In this document: piece by piece, positions 7,156-15,902 of the stretch | Position numbering within the stretch: position 1 is the first letter of the stretch | Layout: each line of letters begins with the position of its first letter | Source: Nitrosomonas marina | GTDB taxonomy: Bacteria; Pseudomonadota; Gammaproteobacteria; Burkholderiales; Nitrosomonadaceae | Reading direction: 5' to 3' | DNA length: 64,000 nt | NCBI RefSeq assembly: GCF_900111605.1 | Contig: NZ_FOIA01000011.1 | Coordinates: forward strand, 1 to 64,000 | Notes under the pieces: generated by a model | Databases searched by the model: none | What the model was told of the DNA's origin: nothing | Seen by the model: the letters and a program-made list of their open reading frames with translations, nothing else | Translations under genes and position numbers: made by a program

Positions 7156-9816
7156 TTACTCCGGATTTCCATACAACCACCCTCTTCGAGCCATCCATTT
7201 CTCAACCTCCACCACTACAAATACAACCGATGCCAACAGGACGCATAGCATCAGATCATCAAGCGGTAACGGCGCGGTTTTGAAGATGTCGTTCAGAAAT
7301 GGCGTGTAAATAACAGCCAGCTGCAGTACCACGGTCAACACAACGGCTCCGATCAGTTGCGGATTGCTGAACAGACCGATGCTGAACAATGAGTCGCGTT
7401 CCGACCGGATCGCCATGACATGGAACAGCTGAGCAAATGTCAGCGTGGTAAATACGATCGTTTGCCAGTGCTCGATTTGCCGGTCAATGGCCCAGATCTG
7501 TGCACCGATGGAAAGTCCGCCGATCAGGATACCGATGAAAACGATATGCTGCCACATGCCGTGCGCGAAAATATTTTCCTGCGGTGGTCTCGGTGCGCGC
7601 TGCATCACCTTGCGTTCCGCAGGTTCCGATGCCAGTGCCAGACCGGGCAGACCGTCGGTGACGAGATTGATCCAAAGGATATGAATCGGCAACAGCGGCA
7701 ACGGCAGACCCAGCAGCATTGCCAGCACCAGTGTCCAGATCTCACCGGAATTGCTGGTCATGGTGTATTTGATGAACTTGCGGATATCATCGAAAATCCG
7801 CCGTCCTTCCTTGATTGCCGAAACGATAGTAGCGAAGTTGTCGTCGAGCAGCACCATATCGGCCGCTTCGCGGGCAACATCGGTACCTTTCCTGCCCATG
7901 GCCACGCCGATACCGGCACGCTTCAGCGCGGGCGCATCGTTAACGCCGTCGCCGGTCATCGCGACGAACTCGCCCTGCTCCTGCAGTGCTTTGACAATAC
8001 GGATTTTTTGCCTGGGATCCACGCGCGCATAGATACGCAGTTCAAGCACCTGTCTGTCAAATTCTTCATCTGACAGTTCCTCCAGTTCCCGTCCGGTCAT
8101 GACGCGATCGTGCTCGTCCGCGATACCAAGCCGGCACGCGATACTGCGGGCCGTTGCCGGGTGATCACCTGTGATCATCACCGGCACGATCCCTGCAGTC
8201 AAACAATCCGCAACAGCCTGCGCCGCTTCATCGCGCGGCGGGTCCATCATCGCCACCAGTCCCAGAAAAGTCAGTCCGGTTTCTATCGTGTCGGGCGAAC
8301 GCTCCTCGGGCAGCTCGGAAAATTCTCGGCAGGCAACCGCCAGCACGCGGAAACCTTCCGCTGCTAACGCTTCCGCCTGTTCCTGCACACGGTTCTGATC
8401 CAGATCACGGTTGCCTTCGTCACCGAGTGCATCGCTACACATATCGAGCACAGCTTCGGGTGCACCTTTGGTGAACGCCACGATGCCGGCGTCACTCTGA
8501 TGCAGGGTTGTCATGCATTTGCGGTCTTCATCAAAAGCCAGTTCAGCGACCTGCTGCAGCTTTTTGGAAAGCACGGGCTTGTCAAAACCGGCGCGCTTCG
8601 CCGCCTGATACAGCGCCACCTCGGTCGGATCACCGGTCACTGATGCCTCGCCGGATTCTTCTGTATTTTCTGGATCGTCAGCCACGGTGTTATTGAGCGC
8701 CAGCGCCTGACCGAGCCGTTGCCAGAGTCTGTTGCCGTCATCCGCGTCGGGTAGTTTTTCTATTCGCCGCCCATCTGCGAACAGCGCTTCCACATGCATG
8801 CGGTTTTGCGTTAGCGTACCGGTTTTGTCCGAGCAGATATACGTGACCGAACCCAGAGTTTCCACAGCCGGGAGCCGACGCACCAGCGCATTCCGGCGGC
8901 TTAATTTGCGCGCGCCAAGCGCCAGCGATATTGTCACGACCGCAGGCAAAGCTTCGGGTATCGCAGCGACTGCAAGGCTGACGGCAGTGAGAAACATCAG
9001 CAGCACGGGTTGATCCTGCAACAGTCCGGCGGCAAAAATAAAGATGCAGACAATCAGGATAGCCACCGCCAGATGCTTGCCGAAACGGGCCAGACGAATC
9101 TGCAGCGGCGTTCTGGCGCTCTCTTCTTTTTCAAGCATTGCCGCGATATGACCCATTTCACTGTCCATACCGGTGGCGACCACAATCCCTTTACCATGAC
9201 CACGCGTCACCATGGTGCCGTTAAAAGTCATGTTTGACCTGTCTCCCAGCGTCAGATCAGGCTCTTCAAGCACATCAGGCTGTTTCGATACCGCATGCGA
9301 TTCACCGGTCAGCGCGGATTCATCGACCTGCAACTGACTGGCGTCAAACAAACGCAGATCGGCCGGCACCACATTGCCGGCTTCCAGCAACACCAGATCG
9401 CCGGGAACCAGCCGGTCTGCAGAAATGGTTTCAGTTTTTCCATCACGAATTACAGTCGCCCCCGGCGCGGCCATTTTCTGCAGCGCGGCAATCGCCCGTT
9501 GCGCGCGATACTCCTGCACGGTGCCTATAATGGCATTCAGAATGACGATGACAACAATGGCTATCGAATCGCGCAGTTCACCAACCAAACCTGATACGAT
9601 CGCAGCAACTACCAATACCAGAATCATGAAATCTGCAAACTGCGCCGCAAAAATATGCAACGGGGTTCGTTTTGCGCCGCGCTTAATGCGGTTTGGCCCA
9701 TGTATTTTCAGGCGTTCAGCTGCTTCGTCGGCAGTTACGCCGCCGGTCAGATCGGTTTCAAGCGATTGCGCCGCCTTCTCGGCCGACAGGCAATGCCAGG
9801 GATTGTTTTGACTCAT
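7156..9816 (-). CDS. P-type (P2-like) cation-transporting ATPase
   Basis: The 886-residue inner-membrane pump has the full family order. A cation-ATPase N-terminal domain covers about residues 1-60. The actuator motif LTGES is at about 169-173 and [11 protein letters not shown] follows in M4. The phosphorylation motif DKTGTLTQN has its aspartate at 330. The hinge motif is [13 protein letters not shown], and six C-terminal membrane helices follow. Length and order match calcium or sodium/potassium-type P2 ATPases rather than heavy-metal P1B pumps, which would carry a CPx motif in M4. The exact ion (Ca2+, Mn2+, or monovalent) cannot be fixed from this reading. No strong ribosome binding site is seen at the chosen ATG, but the N-terminus aligns with the family. 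Confidence 0.92.
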   Translation of the reverse strand: MSQNNPWHCLSAEKAAQSLETDLTGGVTADEAAERLKIHGPNRIKRGAKRTPLHIFAAQFADFMILVLVVAAIVSGLVGELRDSIAIVVIVILNAIIGTVQEYRAQRAIAALQKMAAPGATVIRDGKTETISADRLVPGDLVLLEAGNVVPADLRLFDASQLQVDESALTGESHAVSKQPDVLEEPDLTLGDRSNMTFNGTMVTRGHGKGIVVATGMDSEMGHIAAMLEKEESARTPLQIRLARFGKHLAVAILIVCIFIFAAGLLQDQPVLLMFLTAVSLAVAAIPEALPAVVTISLALGARKLSRRNALVRRLPAVETLGSVTYICSDKTGTLTQNRMHVEALFADGRRIEKLPDADDGNRLWQRLGQALALNNTVADDPENTEESGEASVTGDPTEVALYQAAKRAGFDKPVLSKKLQQVAELAFDEDRKCMTTLHQSDAGIVAFTKGAPEAVLDMCSDALGDEGNRDLDQNRVQEQAEALAAEGFRVLAVACREFSELPEERSPDTIETGLTFLGLVAMMDPPRDEAAQAVADCLTAGIVPVMITGDHPATARSIACRLGIADEHDRVMTGRELEELSDEEFDRQVLELRIYARVDPRQKIRIVKALQEQGEFVAMTGDGVNDAPALKRAGIGVAMGRKGTDVAREAADMVLLDDNFATIVSAIKEGRRIFDDIRKFIKYTMTSNSGEIWTLVLAMLLGLPLPLLPIHILWINLVTDGLPGLALASEPAERKVMQRAPRPPQENIFAHGMWQHIVFIGILIGGLSIGAQIWAIDRQIEHWQTIVFTTLTFAQLFHVMAIRSERDSLFSIGLFSNPQLIGAVVLTVVLQLAVIYTPFLNDIFKTAPLPLDDLMLCVLLASVVFVVVEVEKWMARRGWLYGNPE

Positions 9817-9865
9817 TGTAGACTATTAAATATCAGCGAAATCGAAAAAATCACGTAGAAACAGA

Positions 9866-11062
9866 CTACATCAGCAAATCGGGTTTCGCAATCAGAACGC
9901 AACCCAGCCCCAGCATAACGATGCCGCTGATCAGTTTCAACCGGCGACCGGCCTGCTCTGTCAATTTGCGGTTGCTCAGGGCGATAACCGCTACGGTGAC
10001 CATAAGCGCATCATCCGCCAGATAGGCCAGGATATAAAGCCCCAGATACGCATAATAACCGGTTACATTCAGACCCTGTTGCGCCAGTATGGCGGTATAG
10101 ATGGCCGGGAAACCCGCGGTGCATAGCAATTCGATGAAATTAACCAGCACAGCCAGCGCCGCAACGCCCGTCATGGAGAGCACCAGCTTGTCTGCAGCGA
10201 GCACTGTTCTCATGCGTGTGTACAACCCCGGTTTTGCGGCGTCCGGTATCGACAGAGAGAAACCCTGCCGCCAGGCAAAAAAATCTTTAATATTGAATCC
10301 ACCGATAGCAAGCGCAATGCCACCCAGTGTCCATCTCAAGGCGGCCGAAAAACCGACCAGGAGAAAAATATTTAGCCAGGCCGCCATAAATGCATAGTAA
10401 ACGGCACCACTGGCAAGTACAAAAGTGCCCGCGATCAACACCATTTTTCTGCGATCCTGCAGATGAACAAGCAACGAAAGCAAGAATAACAGCACCCACA
10501 TGGCACAGGGATTAAACCCGTCAAGCAGACCAATCGCAACCGTGAATAACGGCAGGCCCAGGCGTTCTATATGCAGCGTTCCCAGTAAAGGTGCATCCAC
10601 ATGGTCCTGCTCGACCGCCGTCTGGTCAACGACGGCCGTCAGCAAGGCGCCTGCATTTTCAGGATTATCGAAACCTACCGTCAGCTGGCCGTTAAACTGG
10701 AAAGTCGGCACTCCCGGCGGCCAGGTACCGGCCATTTGCGAATAACGCAACAGTCTGTCGAGCGCTTCGGAATCACGATCCACCCAGTAGTAAACAATTT
10801 TCAGCCAGGGACGGTCTTCTTGAAGTTTTTCAAGAAATGTTTTCGCTTTCGAGCAGTGCGGACAGCCTTCTCGCACGAATACCTCAAGCACATTTTCGTG
10901 AATGATCAGCTGTGCCTGCTCCTGTTCGTTTGCCGCATACAGCGGTTGAACAGATAGCGGCACCGACAGGCAATAACACAGAATAAATACTGTAAACAGC
11001 CGGCATAGTTTCAAAAGATTTTTGATGATGTCGCTCCCTTGTTTGAATCCGTGCAAAACCAT
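9866..11062 (-). CDS. Thioredoxin-fold plus DsbD-like membrane protein
   Basis: The 398-residue protein has an N-terminal hydrophobic signal segment. A glutaredoxin/thioredoxin-like domain follows with CPHC (Cys67 and Cys70 from this start) and then a WVDRD...RYSQMAGTWPPGVPTFQ stretch, in which the cis-proline (VPTF) is visible. From about residue 170 there are six or seven membrane helices, beginning GLLDGFNPCAMWVLLFLLSLL. This resembles the DsbD/CcdA or LysE-like transmembrane module, with a helix-1 cysteine in the NPC motif. It probably moves reducing equivalents to the periplasm. The longer frame begins at a TTG; I chose the ATG at 11062. It diverges from the His-rich protein gene. Confidence 0.75.
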   Translation of the reverse strand: MVLHGFKQGSDIIKNLLKLCRLFTVFILCYCLSVPLSVQPLYAANEQEQAQLIIHENVLEVFVREGCPHCSKAKTFLEKLQEDRPWLKIVYYWVDRDSEALDRLLRYSQMAGTWPPGVPTFQFNGQLTVGFDNPENAGALLTAVVDQTAVEQDHVDAPLLGTLHIERLGLPLFTVAIGLLDGFNPCAMWVLLFLLSLLVHLQDRRKMVLIAGTFVLASGAVYYAFMAAWLNIFLLVGFSAALRWTLGGIALAIGGFNIKDFFAWRQGFSLSIPDAAKPGLYTRMRTVLAADKLVLSMTGVAALAVLVNFIELLCTAGFPAIYTAILAQQGLNVTGYYAYLGLYILAYLADDALMVTVAVIALSNRKLTEQAGRRLKLISGIVMLGLGCVLIAKPDLLM

Positions 11063-11164
11063 TGAAAATGCATTCAACAAACGTTTATTATGAATGACAG
11101 CAAGAATTTACATAAATTGCTGGCGCCTGAATATATTTATCCCGATTTAGAGGAGAACTACACA

Positions 11165-11821
11165 ATGCTTTACAGAAATCCGATTGTAATCACGCTGTCC
11201 TGCCTCTCATTTTTCATTTTGTCCGGCTCGGCTTCACTTGTATTCGCCAGTCAAGATGCTGCTGTGCTTCAGGAAAACAATAACCGCTTTCTGCTTGCGG
11301 AAGCAAGCCATCACGGTCATGACAAGGATGCGAATCACGGTAATAACAAAAAGGATGGCAAAGGACACGGAAAAGACGGTCACGGCAGTGATCATGACGG
11401 CAAAAAAGACGACAAGCATGGCGGCAAAAAAAGCGGAATGAAAAAACATATGCACGATTATGCGCATCAGGTTATTCCTCATGCCGACAAGCTGAAACTG
11501 ACCGATGAGCAACTCGGCAAAATAACCCGCCTGCACATAAAGCATAAAAAAATGCACAAAAAAGTCAAAGATGCATTGCAGGACAACATGAAAGCATTCA
11601 AGAAAGCAAGCCTGAAACCCGACACCAGCGATACCGAACTGCGCGATCTTGGCAAAGCGGTAACCGAAGCCTTTAACGATATGGTTGAGCACCACATCAA
11701 GGAGCGCAACGCTGTACATGCCGTGTTGACCGAGGCGCAGTTAAAACAGCTCAACTCAATAAAGATGAAACATGATGACGACGCACATGATGATGATAAT
11801 GGTGGCCACAGCGGTCATTGA
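11165..11821 (+). CDS. His/Lys/Asp-rich Spy/CpxP-like periplasmic protein
   Basis: The chosen ATG follows GAGGAG by 8 bases; the longer upstream frame has no such site. The 218-residue product has a signal peptide ending near VFA-SQ. A low-complexity segment rich in H, G, K and D follows (about residues 43-95), and the C-terminus again is DDDAHDDDN...HSGH. Between them a helical segment (ADKLKLTDEQLGKITRLHIK and onward) resembles the LTxEQ helices of the Spy/CpxP heavy-metal-sensor family. The His-rich parts are likely to bind Cu, Ni or Zn in the periplasm. It diverges from the thiol-redox membrane protein, so both may answer metal or envelope stress. Confidence 0.72.
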   Translation: MLYRNPIVITLSCLSFFILSGSASLVFASQDAAVLQENNNRFLLAEASHHGHDKDANHGNNKKDGKGHGKDGHGSDHDGKKDDKHGGKKSGMKKHMHDYAHQVIPHADKLKLTDEQLGKITRLHIKHKKMHKKVKDALQDNMKAFKKASLKPDTSDTELRDLGKAVTEAFNDMVEHHIKERNAVHAVLTEAQLKQLNSIKMKHDDDAHDDDNGGHSGH

Positions 11822-12067
11822 TAGTGGAGAAATCGGACACTGATACCTGTCAACGCAGCTACAGTAGTACGGCGGCAGAGCATGTCGACGTACTGCAGAT
11901 CAATTGTCCCTGTAGCGGCACAGTCAGGCAGCATAACATATGCTTAACGGCATTTGCCTGTGTACCGGAGGGCTCCGCGTTATAATACTACAAAGGTGGC
12001 AAGAATTGACTTATCATCCATTTTTCAACGATGCACACGATTCAATTACAATAAAACGAGGCTTATT

Positions 12068-12580
12068 ATGAAACATGCTTTTATAATCATTTTGTCAATG
12101 ATTACACTGCTTTCCGTTACAGCATACGCCGGACGGATTCCTTTTGGCCATCAGGTCGAAACTGTCCAAAACTATAATCGTGCAGCACCACAAGTCGCCA
12201 CATCCGGATTAATCGGCGATGGCGGCGCACCCGTGCTGGCGGCACACGGTTTCAAAACCGTGATTGACATGCGCACTGCCACTGAAGGTACACGCGAAGA
12301 AAAAGCGCTGGTCGAGGGTGCTGCCATGGTTTATGTCAACATACCCATGACGGTCGCAAATATCAGTAAAGAACACATAGCAACGTTTACTGAAGCCATG
12401 AAGAAATCACCTAAGCCGGTACTGGTACATTGCGGGTCGGGCAACCGGGCTGGGGCTATCTGGGCAAGCTATCTCATCAGTCAGGGCACCGACATGGAAG
12501 AGGCAATTGAGGCCGGCCGTAAAGCTGGCATGAGACCCCCGTTGGAAGAAAAAGTCAGAGCACTTTTTGCAGAAGAGTAA
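12068..12580 (+). CDS. Exported DUF442-type cysteine phosphatase-like protein
   Basis: The ATG at 12068 follows an ACGAGG site; longer upstream frames lack one. The 170-residue protein has a signal peptide (residues 1-21, AYA-GR). The domain is the one found in beta-lactamase-hydrolase-like/DUF442 phosphatases. The loop HCGSGNRAGA holds the nucleophile Cys122 and the phosphate-binding Arg127. YVNIPM and VIDMRT are also family hallmarks. The same domain forms the N-terminus of the sulfide:quinone oxidoreductase fusion encoded at 41308-42915, where the loop reads CGSGKRA. The substrate is unknown; in sulfur contexts these domains may act on thiols or polysulfides rather than phosphoproteins. 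Confidence 0.78.
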   Translation: MKHAFIIILSMITLLSVTAYAGRIPFGHQVETVQNYNRAAPQVATSGLIGDGGAPVLAAHGFKTVIDMRTATEGTREEKALVEGAAMVYVNIPMTVANISKEHIATFTEAMKKSPKPVLVHCGSGNRAGAIWASYLISQGTDMEEAIEAGRKAGMRPPLEEKVRALFAEE

Positions 12581-13111
12581 TTCCTGAGTAATTTAACGGG
12601 TCGTTGAAATCAATCAACCGGCGTTTCCGGTAGAAACATTAGTTAAAACGTATTCATTGTTTGCGTCACGGCCCGATCTTCCCACAAATCCTTCCACCAC
12701 GCCGTCATAGGACAGCGGTAAGCGCGTCAGTGAATATCAGTCATATCATTGATGCGTTTGATTCCAGTCGTTATATTCCGTAATCACGCGAATCGCCGCT
12801 GATACCGCTCGATCGTCGGAAAATTTCTTTATGTATACCGCGTTGAATCTTATCCTTGAAGACGCCCGCCGCTCATCTTGCAATATTGACAGTATTGCAG
12901 ATACTCGATATGGTTAAGCAAGGTTCGGGAAGCAGAATTTTGTTTCAAAACTGATTGGATCGGCATGCTGGCATTCTCATTCGAGATTGTCTTGTTATCG
13001 AACATTCACAGATATGCCTGAACCTGTTGCGAAAGCACAAATGGATCGTTACCGATGTAAGTTGATATTACCCGCAATCACTTGTAATTGTGTTGGGCTA
13101 AAGGGATCTTT
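12581..13111. other. Intergenic region with no clear gene
   Basis: This is a 531-base gap. On the minus strand, 12746-12850 reads as a short open frame ending AIRVITEYNDWNQTHQ. It faintly recalls the C-terminal part of IS3-family transposases but is too short to call. The right end should contain the promoter of the sigma-54 activator gene. I saw no terminator hairpin after the phosphatase gene. Confidence 0.5.
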
Positions 13112-14524
13112 ATGGATAATCTGAATATCATCTCATTTGAGAAAAAAAATCCTCTCCAAAGCTCCTTCTTTTCAGTTTTATCACAGGCCGATTACAACGT
13201 TATCAAACTCAAGGACAGCCGGCTCATTCAGAAGCTGACCTCTGATCAGACCGATGTCAACGTGTTTGTATTCGACGACCCAAGCACATGCAGCCAGCAT
13301 ATCCGTCAGACTGCCACTGAAATCATCAAGCGCAATTGCCTGTCAACCAATCTGTGTCTTTCGTACACTTTGCCAGCAACAGACTGCAATGCATTCTTTT
13401 CATATTTTGATGACCTGTTGTTCTGGCCATTTGAACAACAGGAATTTGACCTGCGAATAAAACGATATCGTACACGACATAAACAATCTAACTCCATTTT
13501 TGAGAGAAAAGTGTTCGATGATTTCGCATCTTTAAATCTGATCGGACGTTCTACGGTATTTACACGGATGCTTGAGTTGATCAGGCGGATCGCACAATAC
13601 GACGCACCGGTGCTCATTGAAGGCGAAACCGGAACGGGCAAAGAAAATGTCGCCCGGTCGATACACCATCTCAGCGACCGGCGAAATCACAACTTTGTAC
13701 CACTGAACTGCGGCGCCATTCAGGACAACCTGTTTGAGGCCGAATTATTTGGGCATGAGAAAGGCGCATTTACCGATGCAAAAACCCGTCAGGAAGGATT
13801 GGTCAGTATTGCAAACGAAGGCACGCTGTTTCTGGACGAGGTAGACTGCCTGTCTCCAAAAGCACAGGTAGCATTACTGCGTTTTCTGCAAACAAAAGAA
13901 TACAGGCCTGTCGGGTCCAGCCGGACTTACACATCCAACCTGAGGATACTGGCAGCCACTAACGCCGATTTGTTGAACAATATCAGCCATCATCAGTTTC
14001 GCGAAGACCTATATTTTAGACTGAATGTACTGAATATCAATCTGCCCGCATTACGCGAAAGAGTAATTGACATACCCATCATTGCAAAGAAACTATTATC
14101 GGACTACTCCAGGCAATATGGACTGTCACCCAGGAAGCTCTCGAAAAAATCGATCAGCACCCTGATGAAACAGTCCTGGCCCGGCAATATCCGCGAGCTG
14201 GAGAATGTTATATTGCGGGCGTGCCTGTTATCGGACGATCCGATCATAAACATCCCCCTTGATCAGCAGTACATGCAGGAACATGAAGAATTAAGTAAAC
14301 TGGCTCACAACGAAGGTACTGCCGAACTCAAGTTTCAGGAAGCAAAATCTATCGTGATACAAAACTTTGAGCAGGATTATCTTTCAAAAATTCTCAACAT
14401 TACCGATGGAAACATTACGAAAGCGGCGGTTATCGCCGGCAAGGAGCGCAGGGCCATCGGGAAATTGATCAAGAAGTACAACATGGACAAACGCTGTTTT
14501 ACCTCAAAATCAGGCGAAATCTGA
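13112..14524 (+). CDS. Sigma-54-dependent transcriptional activator with a GAFTDA loop
   Basis: The ATG at 13112 follows an AAAGGG site. The longer frame begins at a TTG without support. The 470-residue protein has three parts. The first is an N-terminal domain of about 130 residues resembling a degenerate receiver. The second is an AAA+ domain with Walker A GETGTGKE (171-178) and Walker B TLFLDEVDCLS. The third is a C-terminal Fis-type helix-turn-helix (GNITKAAVIAGKERRAIGKLIKKY). The sigma-54-contacting loop reads GAFTDA (218-223), with Asp in place of the usual Gly. No histidine kinase gene adjoins it. Its targets are unknown; the eCIS operon and the neighbouring cargo genes are candidates by proximity only. 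Confidence 0.86.
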   Translation: MDNLNIISFEKKNPLQSSFFSVLSQADYNVIKLKDSRLIQKLTSDQTDVNVFVFDDPSTCSQHIRQTATEIIKRNCLSTNLCLSYTLPATDCNAFFSYFDDLLFWPFEQQEFDLRIKRYRTRHKQSNSIFERKVFDDFASLNLIGRSTVFTRMLELIRRIAQYDAPVLIEGETGTGKENVARSIHHLSDRRNHNFVPLNCGAIQDNLFEAELFGHEKGAFTDAKTRQEGLVSIANEGTLFLDEVDCLSPKAQVALLRFLQTKEYRPVGSSRTYTSNLRILAATNADLLNNISHHQFREDLYFRLNVLNINLPALRERVIDIPIIAKKLLSDYSRQYGLSPRKLSKKSISTLMKQSWPGNIRELENVILRACLLSDDPIINIPLDQQYMQEHEELSKLAHNEGTAELKFQEAKSIVIQNFEQDYLSKILNITDGNITKAAVIAGKERRAIGKLIKKYNMDKRCFTSKSGEI

Positions 14525-14536
14525 CGCTGTTTCAGT

Positions 14537-14561
14537 AGCGTTGTCATCAACGCTCTTTTTT
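14537..14561 (+). terminator. Intrinsic terminator after the sigma-54 activator gene
   Basis: AGCGTTG and CAACGCT form a perfect 7-bp stem around a TCAT loop and are followed by CTTTTTT. It lies 12 bases after the activator stop codon, between the convergent activator and cargo genes. Confidence 0.82.
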
Positions 14562-14585
14562 GACCCAGGCCTTGCGCCGGTTTAG

Positions 14586-15836
14586 TTAAACGAGACCGCG
14601 CACTGCATTACAGTAAGTTTCAGAAACATTATTATTGGCACAGGCAGTAATACCGCCTTCGGCAACCGCGTGACGCAACGCCCCGGTGATATGCCATATT
14701 TCATGCGCGATATGGTTACAGTTGCCATTCGGATTGGGCTGATTGACCGCGATAAAAAACATCGAAGGTCCTGTATATTCAATATCATAGTCGTTGCCGC
14801 GATCATCCTGTCCACCAAGAATCGTTGTTCCACCGCCAGTTCCTTCGACTTCGTCGACGACCAGTAACGGAATTCCTCTGGCACCGGCAATGAGATCGCT
14901 TTCACCGATTGTTTCCTGCAGTTCCGGCACATCGCGCAAACCAAGGGCGCTACCAGCCGGCCGCGGATGCCTGCTGGCCGTTTCAATAGTCGACGCATTG
15001 GGAATCAGCGTCCAGTTGAAGTCAAATTTGAGGTTGATGCAGCAGTTGCGCAAAATGGTTTTTGCGCCATCGATAGCGGTGCGCAAATGCTGCATGGTTG
15101 TCCGGTTTGCGCGGCGCGCAAAAAACACTGTCACCCATAAATCGTGAATTCCACCGGCACAATCCTCGCAGTTACCATCAAAACAGCTGCGCTGCACCGG
15201 TGCGCCTGACAGTTTTCTTTGCTGGATAACGTGTGTCAACTCATGGGCAAGTAATTTATCACCATCTCGTGTACCCGGTCTGTACTGTCCTTCGTTGAAC
15301 ACAATATTCCGTCCCAGGGTATACGCACGTGCGTTGACAGCACTTGCCAATCTGGCAGCGCTTTTGCCGGTGTGAACACGCACATCGTCGAAGCGATGAC
15401 CCATGCGCGATTCAAAAAAATTACGCCGTTCAGCGGGCAATTGTTTACCCGTTTCCGATTCAGGCAGCATGTTACCGCTTAATCTCGCGGCTGTATCGCC
15501 GGTTGTTTCCGTGTCCGGTTTAAGCTGCATTTCCTCCTCACATTCCGCGCACATGCGCTGTATGCTGCGTGCGCCATCTTGGCAACGGCCCACACCCTGG
15601 TAATTCATACCCGCTGCACCGTTTGAAACAACCTGTTCAGCCACCCGGTCCGCTTCCCGCTCTGATTGATCTTCTGGCCTGGTTATACCAAGCCTGGGTT
15701 GAATTCTCCGGTCTTGAAGAAACGACTGCACGATGGTCGACTGCCCTGTATGCATGCACTGGACCGATTGTCTACCCGGGGTCTTTCGGAATATTGCCGT
15801 CGGTACGGATTTCTTTCGCATCATCATCATTTCCAT
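14586..15836 (-). CDS. DUF4157 eCIS-cargo-type protein with a metzincin-like HEIWH motif
   Basis: The ATG at 15836 follows GGAG by 8 bases. A GTG three codons earlier is also in frame. The 416-residue product has the leader-like motif RRIQPRLGITRPEDQSEREA around residues 43-62, then MCAECEEEMQLKP. The DUF4157 domain follows with HELTH at 198-202. The C-terminal domain has HEIWHITGALRH at 378-389, close to the metzincin pattern HExxHxxGxxH but with one extra residue before the last histidine. HAVAEGG follows. I infer a secreted zinc protease loaded into the injection system. The gene follows the 1227-residue protein by 66 bases. Frame and family are certain; catalytic activity is not. Confidence 0.78.
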   Translation of the reverse strand: MEMMMMRKKSVPTAIFRKTPGRQSVQCMHTGQSTIVQSFLQDRRIQPRLGITRPEDQSEREADRVAEQVVSNGAAGMNYQGVGRCQDGARSIQRMCAECEEEMQLKPDTETTGDTAARLSGNMLPESETGKQLPAERRNFFESRMGHRFDDVRVHTGKSAARLASAVNARAYTLGRNIVFNEGQYRPGTRDGDKLLAHELTHVIQQRKLSGAPVQRSCFDGNCEDCAGGIHDLWVTVFFARRANRTTMQHLRTAIDGAKTILRNCCINLKFDFNWTLIPNASTIETASRHPRPAGSALGLRDVPELQETIGESDLIAGARGIPLLVVDEVEGTGGGTTILGGQDDRGNDYDIEYTGPSMFFIAVNQPNPNGNCNHIAHEIWHITGALRHAVAEGGITACANNNVSETYCNAVRGLV

Positions 15837-15902
15837 ATGCACCACTCCAAATGCCTGCCCCAGTGACAGACTTGCAGTTAATGAAAAAAACTTCGTATTT
15901 GT

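Noticed and set aside
7420..8073. 217-codon plus-strand frame inside the P-type ATPase gene
   Set aside because: A shadow of the well-supported minus-strand ATPase gene.
12746..12850. Minus-strand fragment ending EYNDWNQTHQ, recalling an IS3-type transposase end
   Set aside because: Only about 30 residues with a weak resemblance; not enough to call a pseudogene.
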